Origin: Tamarix chinensis
Lineage: Eukaryota; Streptophyta; Magnoliopsida; Caryophyllales; Tamaricaceae
NCBI GenBank assembly: GCA_030549775.1
Contig: CM060174.1
Span: 9,476,527 to 9,540,526, forward strand
Direction: 5' to 3'
Length of the DNA: 64,000 bases
Under the pieces are notes generated by a model. The model was not told where the DNA came from and searched no databases. It worked only from the letters and a program-made list of their open reading frames with translations. A program made the position numbers and the translations under genes. Below are positions 47,406-59,892 of the stretch, one piece after another (position 1 is the first letter of the stretch; every line of letters begins with the position of its first letter).

Positions 47406-50042
47406 TTTTGTTGAAATAAGGTTCTTTACGTCTGATGAATATTCTTTAGAAACCTTCACTCCATGCAAACACTTACAGAAATGTATCTTTTCTTTTTTGA
47501 AAAGAGTATAAAATGTAGGGATAAAAAAAAGTTTTATTTCTCACCTTTTGCTGATGTAATTACTTTCTTCTACCCATGTTGATCAAGTCCAACTCAGCTT
47601 TGATGCCATCTTTTGTCTTATTTTCTTTTTGTACATTCAAATGTGTACCAATTAGATATTTATTGATGTAATATGTCATCATAATTAATTTATCTTCTTC
47701 AAAATTTATAAGATTTAATCTCTACCACCTATTTATAATAAGGATGAATCATATACTCTCCTCTATATCATCCCTCTTGTCTTCTCCACCTATACCCTTG
47801 ACATTTTTAACATATAACAACTTAAAGTCTTAATGGTTAAGATTTCCTACCTAACTTAATTCCTAAGCAATTGTATTTTGTAACCTTCTACATTTTACCT
47901 TAGAATATTTTCTTTCTTTCTTCTACTCCCACCTAACCTACATTCATCTTCTTCCTCCTCATCTTTTCCATTTACATTTGCATCCTCCTCTTCCATTGTA
48001 AGCTTCCAACCTTCATAAATCTTAGTAAAATGGTTCATTTTTCCTACTCTTTAATTATTTTCCCTTTTAAAATATTTTATTAGAGTTTCCCCTGAGCATT
48101 TTCATGGGTTTCTATAGGTTTCAAGTCTTGTAAGTTGAGATTGATATTTCTCTATTCCTTGTTATTTTTGGAGCTTAGATAAGGTAAGGTATTCTTACTA
48201 CATCTTAGCATGTTTTGGGTCTCATTGTATGATATGTTTAATGGAGGCTTGTTCTTAGTTTTATTGTCTCATCCATAAGCATTTTTGCTATCATTCTTTT
48301 CTTTTGAATTGAATTAAGTTTTATCATGTATTTTTTTTGTTATTTTTAGGTAGAAATTGGTATATAACATGATATGTTTCGATTATATTGTGCAAAAGTT
48401 ATTTTTTCTTCATTATTTAACATGTTTTAGGTGTTTTAATGTGTACTTCATCATGTGAAGAAGATGTTCTAGTTGTTTTTGGTGTAATTGGGTATGTTCT
48501 TCATTAGTTATCTTGTTATTGGCCTACACATGTGCTAATCTTCATAAGTTGGGTCAAAAGTAAGATTAATCATGATTTTAACAATTTCAAACTTAAAATG
48601 GTTTAATACCCCAAATTATATGGTAGATGGTGAGTGATTAAAAGGATTTATTTAACTACCTATACCAACAAACTACACCTTCACTTTTGAAAATATATCA
48701 TTGGAGAAATTCCAAATGTGTTTTGCTTGAAGAAATCTTAGAATGGGTGAAATCTTGAGAAATTTCCAAGATGCTAGTGTGTTAATAAAAAAAATATAGC
48801 AAAAAAGACTTTTATTAATTTGTGGTCACTCCAAGAAACTTTCCATGGTTAGTATAGTGTTGGGGAGTTACAATTTTCTAGGTTTGAATAATTTAAGCAT
48901 AAATTTTAATGAGGTTTATTCAATAACACATTGTTGACAATAAAGACTATGTGGGTGGGTGAATTGATCAAGAATGGATTGAAACCAATCCAAACAAACC
49001 ATTATAGCATATATCAGGGATTGCAAGATTAAATAAAAATCCAATAAAAATAAATTTGATTTCAAAATTTATAAAAACTTGATGAAATATTGTAATTATT
49101 ATTTCCATTATGGATATATAAATAAATTTAATATATAATACCATTTGAAAAAATTATAAAATAAAATACGCATTAAAATAGGGTCACATGTGTGCTTTTT
49201 ATGACAACTAGGAACATTTCTTCGATCACAATACCTAATTCCAAAAATCAATGTATTTTGTTTGCATGCCAATCAAATTCCAACTAGCATCATTTGACAT
49301 CCTTACCTAGTTCTTCTTTTTATTTTATAATAATTTTCCCCTCCAAAAATAAAATAAAAACTTATGACAACATTATTTACTTAAAATAAATCAAGGTATT
49401 TCAACCTATTTACATCTACATAACATATAATTTTATCTTAAAAAGTTTAAATCAAGGGTTGGAGGGTTGGTTATTTTAAAAGGAACCAAATCTTGAAACA
49501 AATATAGGATCTAGGCACCAAATCAGGGAGCTTCAGTTTTTCTCATGATCAACATGAAACTAATTTGATGGAAACTAAAATCAATCCATCCTATAGGATA
49601 ATTTGATCATCCACTTCAAATCCAATTTCTAGATAGATATCACCATTGCTTCAAAACAAGCCATCATCTAAGCATCAAAAAAAAATATGTGAGCATCAAA
49701 TCAAAATCATTTGAGAAACCTCCAAAAGAATCAAATTTAGAACCTAACTCAAAGAGAGAGATTGTGATTAACATCATCATTTGTCGTCTATGATCAATAA
49801 ACATCAAGCTTCATTACTTCATTTGATTTGGTTTTGCCTATTTTTTTCTTCAATTATTACTCATTATGTTTTGATGGTGAGAAATAAGAGCTTTCATTTT
49901 TAGAGAGGAGAGATAGAAGAAATATTATTCAAGTAAAATTTTAGTTAGTTTCTATCAACTATAAATCAAGTATACAATTATATATACTTTATTTTATTGA
50001 TGTATAATATTGTTCGTTCTCATAGGTACAATCAAGGAGGGT
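47406..50042. other. AT-rich spacer without a recognised gene
   Basis: No long frame, no recognisable domain. Several CT-rich and TATTTATAA-type stretches (47,720-48,010) could be retroelement leader debris. A purine-rich AATCAAGGAGGG at the right end may be the polypurine tract of the LTR-like block that follows. Confidence 0.35.
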
Positions 50043-51367
50043 TGAATTGAGTGTTGCCAAATTTTAACTTTTGTGTAAAAATATGAATAACATTTTGGCT
50101 TTAATGGAACATGTTCCTACTACTATAATAAGCAATGATCCCATGGATGTCTCTTATTGTGCGTTAGTGAGCGAATAAAGTAAAACAATAAAAATGCAAA
50201 GATTCTATGAGGTTCGATCAACTCTAATCTATGGTCACGGCTGGTGTTACTCTTTTTTTTAACTATCTACTCTTAAACTAAAAAATTATAAACCTAGCAC
50301 TCAAGTCTAACTTTATACCTTAGTCACCCTACAACTAACTCTAGTTGTAATCCCCTATTACTCTATGTAATAGCTCTCAGTACACTCATACCCTCTTACA
50401 AAACATGTGTATGAAAAATAGACGTAGGTTTTTGAACTCTCGTGATTCTATGGTAAACAAATAGTTTCATTTATGCTCTTGCTATTGAACACCAAACTCT
50501 CTTGAATTTTGACTAGCATTCTCTCTATTTTTCTCTTTAAATTAATCGTTGCATGTGTTGGTTTTCTCTATAAGATCAAATAACTCATTTTCACTCATTT
50601 GATTTTCTAACTTTTAGAAGGTTTGATTTAAATAGATAGTGAATATCATTGATCTTTGAATCTTGGCTAATAGAAGTATGGAACTATCTCTTGCAAATAT
50701 TTATCTTTTTATCTTTAACTCTATAAAGAATTCTTGTCATCTTAATCCTTAGAATCAAGAGCATATCTTCACTATTTATCCATCATCCATAATCCTAAAA
50801 ATTCTATTAATATATGGATATCTTTAGCGCAAACATATTCTATGATATTAGGAATGGTATCTAGAACTGACATTGTTAAGTTGATGTAATGCCCATGCTT
50901 GCTCCCAATTCTCTATTGGGATCAACCTTAATCTTTCAGTACATCTTTCCTTTATTTGAATAACTTATAGCTTGTTTGGAGTTACTTATTAAAAGTAATT
51001 ATCTATGATAATTACTTATTTTAGATATTTTTTTTGCCTAAAAAGTTTCTAAAATAAGTAGTTATCATGGATAACTACTTTCGATAAGTAGCTCCAAACA
51101 TAAGCTTAGTCATCAATACAATTAGATTCAATATTTTGAGGTATTTGAAGATAACTTAAATGCTTCTTTGATACTTTGCTTCAAATCACTCATTAATTAT
51201 GATTGTCTTAGCAATTTGTTCAATATGATTGTTTCTAGTCATGTTTCGAGTTATGTACTTGGACTTCTTTTCATCAGTGAATCTAAATACGTCCAATATA
51301 GTCACAAATAAAAGTAATCACAAAGTCATATGTTTGAAAAATAATCAAAACATAAGGGAACCCAACA
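50043..51367 (+). mobile_element. Probable copia-type 3' LTR
   Basis: It starts TGAATTGAGTGTTGCC directly after the purine-rich CAATCAAGGAGGGT, and a plausible end is GGGAACCCAACA. TG..CA ends and a purine tract upstream fit a 3' LTR of a truncated element. No partner LTR or target duplication was found (AGGGT versus AGTAT), so this rests on form alone. Confidence 0.35.
50968..51107. mobile_element. Fold-back MITE (about 140 bp)
   Basis: Left arm TAGCTTGTTTGGAGTTACTT onward is mirrored by the right arm; the arms of about 58 bp pair at more than 80% by eye, with both inner ends reading TTATTTTAGA on the outside-in strand. The loop is only about 20 bp. Target duplication is unclear (TA or longer). 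It sits inside the LTR-like block. Confidence 0.7.
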
Positions 51368-51679
51368 AGTATATTTTATATAATACAAATGCTAACATAT
51401 ATTTTTGAAAAAAAAATATCCTTAAAGTTGTGGAATTAAGAACATTCATTCCTTAAAAAAAATGTTAATTCTTTCATTGAAAACAAACCCCAAATATTTA
51501 TTCAAGTCTATGTATTTAACTCATCTACGAAACTAGTTTTTAATCATGAAATTTTTCTTTGGGTGAGATCAATTTAGTTGTTCCTTTAATACATACCTAT
51601 TCATCTCAATAAATTATCTAATTATACATCTTCTTCCTTTGTCATTAACTAATCTATTGCCATAAATATTTGTGTGTGT

Positions 51680-52850
51680 GTGGTAAAGTGATAATATCAT
51701 TATATAACGAGCGACTAAAATCTATCTATTATATAATTTATTAATAGTAAAGAATTTTATAATATTTTTTAAATTATTTATAATTTTCCTCCATTTCACT
51801 CATCTTTTAATTTAATATAGTCAATGATGATTAAAATTTACAATGCACTCATTTTTCAATACTTTGTTTAAAAAAAGTATGTTTCTACTAAGTTTTTTAT
51901 ACACATATTTCCACATTTTGAACTCTTTAGGTGAAAACAATTATAAGCAATCTATACAAATATTGTATAATTTTAATCATTATCAAAATCTAAAAATACA
52001 CTTCTAAAAGAAAATATGTGATACATGATTTCAAATTCATATAACTATAAATCTTCATGAATGAAAGATTATTTAACTTAATAAGTTAGTTTCAATTCTC
52101 TTTTTAAAAAATTAATATGAGAAAAATATATAAGAAAACAAATACTACATATATGTAATGTATAATTCATAAAAAAAAAATAAAGAGTCTTATTTGAATT
52201 TACATCTTCTTGAAACCATTTAGTATCATTTTCTCCATTTGATTTTTTTATATAAAAAAAATAGAATCTTCAATAATGATAGGGGAGCACCACCATTTCA
52301 TTTTACAATAATTTACTTAACTCTTCAAATATGCTTCTACTAATCTTACTATATCTAAGCTTCCATATTTTTACTTTTTTTTTGTAGAAAATAAGTATAA
52401 GTACATTGGAAACATATTTAATAACTTTAATCATTATTAAAATCCAAGATTTTATTTGAAAAAGAAATATGTGATACGGGACTTTAAATTCATAGTACTA
52501 TATTCTAGAATGAAAGATTGTTTAAGTTAAAAAGTTTTTTTCATTTCTTATTTCAAAAAATGACGTGAGAAATATATATAAATAATTTAGAAAGACAACA
52601 TCTATGTACTATATAATTTATCAAAGGTAAGGAATTTTATTAGAATTTCTCTCTTCTTGAATCTATTTATCTTTTTTCTCTCTTTTACATGTTTTTTAAT
52701 TGATAATATTCAACTATGATTGAGATTCATCACTAACTAATTTTTAGTTCTTTATTAGACTATAAATATGTGTTTACTACTCTTTCTATGCCAAACTTGT
52801 TGTAATTTTAGTATTATGTACATTTTTAGAAAACTAATGACACTAACCTT
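51680..52850. repeat. Degenerate tandem repeat, period about 450 bp, about 2.5 units
   Basis: Landmarks repeat in order: TATATAATTTAT (51,733; 52,161; 52,609), TATGTTTCTACTA (51,879; 52,330; 52,767), AAATATGTG (52,012; 52,465), GAATGAAAGATT (52,059; 52,508). Offsets are 437-453 bp. Units are AT-rich, diverged and non-coding. Confidence 0.75.
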
Positions 52851-53139
52851 AAAATTACACTTATTTCTTATTAAAAAACATTGAGCAATTAATACATATA
52901 TAATTAAAGAATAAAAATAAGGGTAAAATCAAAGTGAGGAATTAGTTTTTTAAAATGACTTTCTAATTAGAAAACATTTTTTTGATCATGCTAATGGGAT
53001 TTTTTTGGTGGGTGGTGTAAAAACTAGTGTCCACATACCGTTCTCTTTTCTTAATTACTACGCACATAAACCTACCGTTATGGAGTTAGTGACAACTAGT
53101 TGGAAATATAAAGTTAGAGGAAGTATATGCTATTAGATA
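52851..53139. other. AT-rich spacer
   Basis: No gene or clear repeat; joins the tandem array to the LINE fragment. Confidence 0.4.
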
Positions 53140-54176
53140 GTGAAAAAACTCACAAAATTGAAATTATATCTCAAATGGTTTAATCTAAGATAGTGTGGCC
53201 ATGTCACATATAATAGAAACAAGCCTTCAAGACTTGGAAATCAATACAAGAACAACTCTATAGAGATTCTATTAATAATACTCTTATGAGTGTAAAAAAG
53301 AAGTTTGCTTGTGAATGAAAAGGAAGAACACTTGAGCAGGAAATATTTTTTCAACAAAATGTTCATATTAACTGCATCAAGCTTGGAAAAATAATGCCCT
53401 ATATTTTTTAAAAGAGAAATGGAAGCATTTAACCAATTACAACTGAATAAGTCAGATTAGTATCTTTATCTATGGATGACATGAAAATCCCTACACTTGA
53501 TCGGTACAATATTTATTTCCATAAGAAATCCTAGAGTATAGTAGGGGAAGATGTAGTGAAAACTGTGTAGGAAGAGTAGCATATAATGGGATATGCTATT
53601 ATTGAAAACTATGTAGTGAAAACAAGAATTTCGTAAATTCAATGGTTAAGAATATAATGGGAATAGCTCACAAACCTTGAAGTACTTAAATGAAGACCTT
53701 GGTCTGCAAAGAACTATTTCAAATAGTACAGTACATTATAATTAAAACCTATGCTTGATGGGTAGAATCTTTATTTCTACAAGAAATCCTAGAGTATAGT
53801 GATGTAGTGAAAACTATGTAGGAAGTGTAGCATACTGGCATATTGTTGAAACAAATCAACAGTATTGTAGTATCTTTCATTCCAAAGGTTCCAAATGCAA
53901 GTAAGGATAAGAAGTTTTGTCTTATTGTCTGATACAGCATCCTATACAAGATATTTTCAAAAGTTCTTATAAGTAGGATACAATCAAAGGCATGAGGTGG
54001 TAGACTTATCTCAATCAAAATTTGCTAATGGGAGGATATTGAATGGTAATGTATTGATGGCATATGAATTGGTGAAGAATTATGATAGCAAATATTTAGG
54101 GGCTTGGATGATTTTGAAAATTGACATACAAAAGTGTGAGATTTTTACTAGGCATTTGATGAACAACATAACATTA
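53140..54176 (+). pseudogene. LINE ORF2 fragment (linker and RT N-terminus), cut by a copia insertion
   Basis: The best part, 53,867-54,130, reads VSFIPKVPNASKDKKFCLIV, ILYKIFSKVLISRIQ, and after a frame change VDLSQSKFANGRILNGNVLM, AYELVKNYDSK and ILKIDIQKCE. These correspond to the L1 RT motifs IPK..NP..., YK..SK.L..R, Q.AF..GR.I.D and K.D..KAYD. The upstream stretch 53,140-53,450 fits the charged endonuclease-RT linker less securely. It ends exactly where the copia LTR starts. Confidence 0.7.
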
Positions 54177-54666
54177 TGTTGGAGAAGTTTGGGATTGATA
54201 TGTTATTTCTTTGAGAAACACAAGGATCTAGTATTTATTATCACGGACCATATTTCCTCACGGAATATTATGATGTATTTTTGAGTAAAAATCCAAGAGT
54301 AAGGAAATAAACACGGGGCCTCATGCTTCCTAAACATGGACGGTGATTTTTCTTCATTTTTGAAACACATTATTTTTTTTCCCATAGGATTTTTATAGTA
54401 TAAAAGAGATATGAGAGAACCCTAGCCATCAAGTCATGTGACCGAATTCTTCTTCTTTTCCATATTATTTTCCATTAAAATAGAATTGTATATTTGTGTA
54501 ATTGATTTATTTATTTGTTTAATCATCCTATAATTACACAAGAGCATAATAAAGATCTCTATTTTTCCGTCAACTATTTTATTTTGCGATTGAATCATCA
54601 ATTATTCATAATCTTGTTGATTTTGATTTTGTTTTGGATATATTCAATCCACATAATATCCTAATA
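54177..54666 (+). repeat. 5' LTR of the copia element
   Basis: It begins TGTTGGAGAAGTTTGGG, like 63,674 onward, and shares a TATA-like TTTATAGTATAAAA stretch, AACCCTAGCCATCAAGTCAT and CTTCTTCTT. The end CCTAATA is followed by a tRNA-Met-like primer site TTTTGTATCAAAGTTG (54,668 onward). Confidence 0.85.
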
Positions 54667-55865
54667 ATTTTGTATCAAAGTTGTAGTTGTTGAAGAGATC
54701 TTATAATTAAGACAAGTATAAGATTTAATATAAAGAAATTCAACCTATCCTTAAATTTTAGATTATGAAAATGTAATATGAGAGTCTAATTCAAAATGGG
54801 TTGGAAAAGGCGTCATCTGGTTATTCGAACAAGCCAGGTTTAATTACATATGAGAGATTCGAATAAGTAGATCTAAAGGCTCTCTCTACTATATGACTGA
54901 AATACCCCAGAATTAATTATTTTAGAAATATGTCACTAAATAAGGATTTATTGAGAATTTAATTTAATTTATTATTCTATTTAGATTAAGAGGGATTATG
55001 TAGGGAAAATTAATAGGAAATTATAAATATTTTTATAAAGGAGGAAATTTTGGGCTTTGTGTAAATTAAAAAGGAGTTAGAAAGAATATTTTTAAAATGG
55101 CCCTAAATTAGCCTAAAAAGGAGGTTTAATATTTTTATTTAAATATTTAAATATTCTTATTCTGGGTACCCCAAGAAAAATACTCTAAATATTTATGTAA
55201 AACCAAAATACTTAAAATCTTCTTTTTCCTCTTTTTTTTTCTTTTCTTCTTTTCTTCTTTTCCTATCTTTCCTTCTTCTTCTCGCCAGTTGGGCCTGCCC
55301 GCGGCCCAACCCCCTCCTTTCCTTCTCCTTCCCTATGGCCCAGCACCATTTGGCCCTTCGTTGCGGCAACCAGACGCAGCGTTTCGTCCCTCCATCCGCT
55401 GAGACGATGCGTCTCGTTTTATGAAAATAGCTGTTGCCAAACCAACAACACGACGCAGCGTTTTGATCCACTACCCGCCGAAATGCCGCGTTCTGTTTAA
55501 AAACCTTATGACCATTGCCAAACCGGTTGGCTCCCCCTCCTTTCCATTTTCCCCTGGACCGCCCAGTCCACCGCGCCTGTCGTCTTCCTCCTCGTGCCAG
55601 GCCTGCAATTCCCAGCCTGCACTGCCGACAGCCACTTGCCCGTCCGGCTGTCCTCTCCTACCATTCCCATCCCTTTCCTTTCCCATTTTGACCCAACCTG
55701 CTCGGCCTTCCCCTCACGCGTACTGCTCCCTTTCCTTTTCCCCACACCGACCCAAACACACCCTGCAATTTGTAGGGCATGTGTTGGCTACCACCGCCGG
55801 TCGGCGACCTGCCGCACCTGCCCCGTGTGCCCTCTCCCTCCTTCGTTGTTTTCCCCCTCCAAAGT

Positions 55866-55881
55866 GCCTATAAATACCCCC
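55866..55881 (+). promoter_or_regulatory. TATA box of the giant LTR
   Basis: GCCTATAAATACCC is matched by GCCTATAAATATCC on the minus strand at about 37,350-37,337 in copy 1, at a comparable distance (about 1 kb) from the LTR start. Conservation in two diverged copies supports a real core promoter, with R starting about 30 bp downstream. Confidence 0.7.
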
Positions 55882-56706
55882 CCATTAGCAGCCATAGCCA
55901 GTTTTTTTTTCGAAATAGCCCCGAAACTCTACCTCGCCGCCACCCAAAAAGTTGAGCTTTTCGTCGCCGCCGGTGATCTCCGCGACAACCGCTGCCCACT
56001 GGAACCTCCCCTACACTTCCCTCTACAAAACCAAACCACCGCCACCCCTTGCCTCGCCCTGCACGTGCCGCCCCAGCCGTGCGAAGTCACCACCCCGAGC
56101 AGCCATCTCCAGCCCTTCGGTGCCCCTCACGCCGCCTCCTGCCGCCACCCTCGCCACAACCAACACCTCCAACACCTTCCAAAACGTCCAGTAGACCTCC
56201 CTATACCTTCCTATACCTCCATCTTCCCCTGCCTCCCCCTCCTTCTATCTCCCCCATTTTCCACCACCTTCGGCCGCCGCGCCAACCACTGCGCACCGCC
56301 ACTCCCAGCCACGCCACCACCCTCATTCCACCCTTCTTCACCTGCTACATCTTCCTCCACCTCAAACACCTCTCTATTCCCCCTCCTCTAGCCTACACCT
56401 TGATCTTTCCACCTCTCTTCCTCCTCCATCGCCACCGCCGCCACGCGCCGCCGCCGGTCCACCACTGACCTTAGGTGGTTTTCCAACTCCCCCAATCCCT
56501 AAAACTATTTTCTATAAGTGTTAGTAATTTTATCTAATATTAATGATATTATCCTTAATAATAATATTATTATTACTATTATCATTATTATTATTATTAT
56601 TACACTCTTAATATTACTATGTATCATCCTTATTTTCCCAACCTAATTTCAGAGATAGTTAACTAGGGTAGATTATTAAAAAGGAAACAACTTTAACATT
56701 AAGATG

Positions 56707-56707
<1 letters not shown>

Positions 56708-56763
<56 letters not shown>
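56708..56763. repeat. (TTA)n microsatellite
   Basis: About 18 units in giant LTR copy 2; the same region of copy 1 also carries long trinucleotide runs. Confidence 0.95.
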
Positions 56764-56764
<1 letters not shown>

Positions 56765-58814
56765 CTACTATTGTTATTACTCTTATTACTATCTCTATCA
56801 CTACTACTAATACTAGATGTGGCTTATTATCATTATCTTACTACTATATGTGATAGACATTTGAAATCTTATATTACTATTATCATTATTATTATTATTA
56901 CTATTAACATTATTATTTCTATTATTAATGACACTATTACTACTACTATTACTTAAACCAAAGGTATTTTAGTAATATTGTTATTATCACTATTAGTACT
57001 CCCTTTGTCATTATCCTTATTTTCTTTACTAATATTGTTAATGGTGACCTTGCCCATCATTACTTTTATTAATATAAACTTTTAAACCCTTAAGTTATTA
57101 TTATCCAAAATATGACCTTTATCGTTATTATCCCTAGGAATAATAGTACTTTGATAATATTGCAACTATTATTTTGTTATTCAAATCCTAACACTATAGA
57201 TGACCTTAGTCTTTAAAAAAAAAGAGAGATGTTAAGGTTCTAGCACTATAAACATTAGCGTTACTATTATTGGTTTTATTATTATTATTATTATCACTAT
57301 TTTACTATGGTTAGCATGAACATTATTATTATAAGAATAGAGCTATCGGGTCTAATAATATAAGTGTAATGATAAATATTAAAAAAATAAACATATTTTG
57401 ACTAGTAATATTTAGTATACTAATTTTAAGGTAAAAACCCTAGTTTTCGTATAATACCCTCTTTAATAATAATAATCCTAATCTTAAACTAGAATAAGGG
57501 ATGATGGTACTTTTGAGGGAAACTAATACTTAGTATTTGCCCTTTTATAGGTGATCCTAACCAAAACCCTAAGGAGTTATAGGAGCGTGCTCCAAGCCCG
57601 GCGTCGCTTTAGGTAAAGACGAAGCTAAGGCCCTTGTGTGATGTGTGATCTGTATGTTTTGAATGTTGTATATGACATGCTATGTCGGGTATTATATGAT
57701 TGTGGATAACTGTTATTATGTGTAGCGCAGCTTGGAGATTGAGGTATGTTTGTATGTGTTTCCTATGACATGAGCATGACGTGTATATGTATGATGTTTG
57801 TGATATGATATGATATGATATGGCCCTCTAGGACATGCATGTTAGGATAACTAATAATATGAATTGGGAATATAAGGATGACAAGAAAGAAATGGGAAGC
57901 GAGTTCACTAAGGGGATATGAGCTTGACATAAGTACCTCATGATCCATGAGAGAAAATTAAGAGGAAGGAATGACCAAAATAAATGAGAGATGGGAACCA
58001 TGCATGGGAGTCTTAAAATGTGCATGGGGACTTGGGGTGTTTACATGGGATGGATAAATCTTGCATGGGGGTGAATCTTACATGAGAAAAGTTGAATTAG
58101 GGTGTAAATAAGAGAATGGGAGAGTTGTGGAGTGATTGGAGACTTGGGATAAAAAAAATAGTACGTAGGTTGGTGCAAGGGTGTATAAGGGGACCCAATT
58201 AGGTTTTTTGGGAGAAAGTGGAAATTTGGGAAGTACAAAAGTAATAATGATTAAGGAAGGGTGGAGTATGGGTTAAGAGTGAGAATTCATTTATATAAAA
58301 GATGAGTATGGGCTTTCCATATGAAAGAAGAGACTTTTGGATGAAAAGAGAGAGGTTACTTGTGGAAGAAGTAAGGTACTAGGGTTTGATGTGGCCAACT
58401 AGGGTTTTGCTGGTCACATGCGAGGTCGAGGAGTAAAGTGATACGCCTTGGGGTTGACCTAATAAGGATGAGATGTGGGGTGAGGAATAAGTAATGGTAG
58501 GGTAAGTGAGAAGAAGTTGGGCCACATAGGTCCAATTAGGGTTTCCAAGGGGAAAACCCTAGAGGTTGAGATTAGGCGGAGTCGATGTCATAGGGTGTTG
58601 GGCTTAACCTACACTCTTAGGAGTTGGTCTTTCATTATGTGTGAGCGTAAGGGGGAAAGGATGTCGGGGTGTGATAAGGGGTGCAGGAGTCTCAAAATAT
58701 GGGACGGGCCCTCTTGAGAGAAAAGCAGTAGAACATCGATGACATGCATGTCAAGGGTGGAACGTTATCTAATAAGACACAGATAAAACACTAATCATGT
58801 AAAGTGAAAGATTG

Positions 58815-59190
58815 TTGAGCCGAGCTCAGACCGGTCCACCGGTAAATAATAGTGGCCAGGAGTCAGGGTGCCCTGGAGACCGTGCCACCGGCAAACAATA
58901 GTGGTCAGGAGCGTTTTGCCCTGTATGATTTTCGGTCCACCGGCTATAATAGTGGGGGATTTCGTGCTCGACAAACCAAAGCAAGTAAGTTAAACCAGGG
59001 GGAATACACTAAGTACTTACAGCGAAACACCATGTGAGTTGGGGCCAGACCGGTCCACCGGCAAATAATAGTGGCTAAGAGCGTTTTCCCCGTGAGACCG
59101 ATCCACCGGCAAACAATAGTGGTCAGGAGCGTTCTGCCCTGAGTGTATACTTTTCGGTCCACCGGCTATAATAGTGGGGTACTCGCACTC
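58815..59190. repeat. Higher-order tandem CCACCGG..AATAGTGG array in giant LTR copy 2
   Basis: CCACCGGCAAATAATAGTGG-type units start at about 58,834, 58,885 and 58,937, and again at 59,054, 59,102 and 59,159. The third and sixth share the variant CTATAATAGTGGGG. The triplet is thus duplicated with a period of about 220 bp. Confidence 0.85.
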
Positions 59191-59339
59191 ACATGGACTA
59201 TTAAAGAATATGTGTGGAATGAACATATTATTAATGAGAGTAAAGAATAAGTCACCGGGAAAGTAACCAGGCCTTATCATGTGTGTTATTGTATGTTGCC
59301 TATGTGCTTATCCTTGTGTCATGTGTTCTATGTGTTGGC

Positions 59340-59420
59340 CTTAGCTCATCTATTACCTTACTCAGTATGTAGCGTACTGATCATCCGTTTCATGGGTGCT
59401 GCTCATTCCCACGAGCAGAA
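59340..59420 (+). other. Conserved block near the 3' end of the giant LTR
   Basis: TACTCAGTATGTAGCGTACT followed by GATCATCC and GCTGCTCATTCCCACGAGCAG is kept in copy 1 (minus strand, about 33,875-33,795) and recognisable in the much older copy 3 (46,932-46,990). Confidence 0.7.
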
Positions 59421-59892
59421 GACCCCTCTGATCTTGTACAGGTTGGAGACTGTGTCTTCGATGCCTACGATACCTACGAGGCACCGGGTGGGGCAGAGTG
59501 TTGAGCCTAACCTGACCTGGGGACCGAGAGGGGTCGGCCGGACTCAGTTGTTGTTATCGGATTTTGTATTTCTATATCCCGTTGTACTTTGTGTTATGTT
59601 TCCCGTTTTGAAAAACATACTCTCAGGTTGTAATCCTAAAATCGTATTCTACCTTCTGTTTGATTTGTATTTCTTTAATGATTTATGTTAGTTTTCGACT
59701 CGTGTTTTATGATATTTTGCGCTTGATCTTGACCGGATTTAGCCTTAGCACTTAGTACTGGAACGGTAGGAGTGAACCGGTCTAGTACTAAGTGTGGGAG
59801 TAACGCCCCCGAGTTTACGGTTTTTATCCTTTGGCTTCCGCTAACCCTTGATTTAAACGAAATTTTTCAGTAGTAAATTTGGGGGTGTTACA

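Larger units (their letters stand above)
54898..59892 (+). mobile_element. Giant solo LTR, copy 2, nested in the copia gag region
   Basis: Begins TGAAATACCCCAG and ends GGGGGTGTTACA, with ATGAC (54,893-54,897) and ATAAC (59,893-59,897) on either side, a 5-bp target duplication with one change. 4,995 bp, close to copy 1. The TATA box GCCTATAAATACCCCC lies at about 55,866-55,881. The GC-rich part (55,270-56,470) surrounds it, followed by (TTA)n repeats, a 220-bp tandem array and a conserved block near the 3' end. The Pro-rich open frames in the GC-rich part are not genes. Confidence 0.85.

Noticed and set aside
55193..56468. Several long Pro/Ser-rich open frames on both strands
   Set aside because: They lie in the GC-rich part of a giant LTR, overlap each other in several frames, have no domain and are not kept in copy 1. 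High GC alone removes stops.
58815..59190. Regularly spaced short repeats resembling a CRISPR array
   Set aside because: Plant nuclear context, spacers are themselves repeated, and the array is part of a repeated LTR.
59281..59691. 136-codon open frame
   Set aside because: Lies within the 3' part of giant LTR copy 2, is not kept in copy 1 and matches no retroelement domain.
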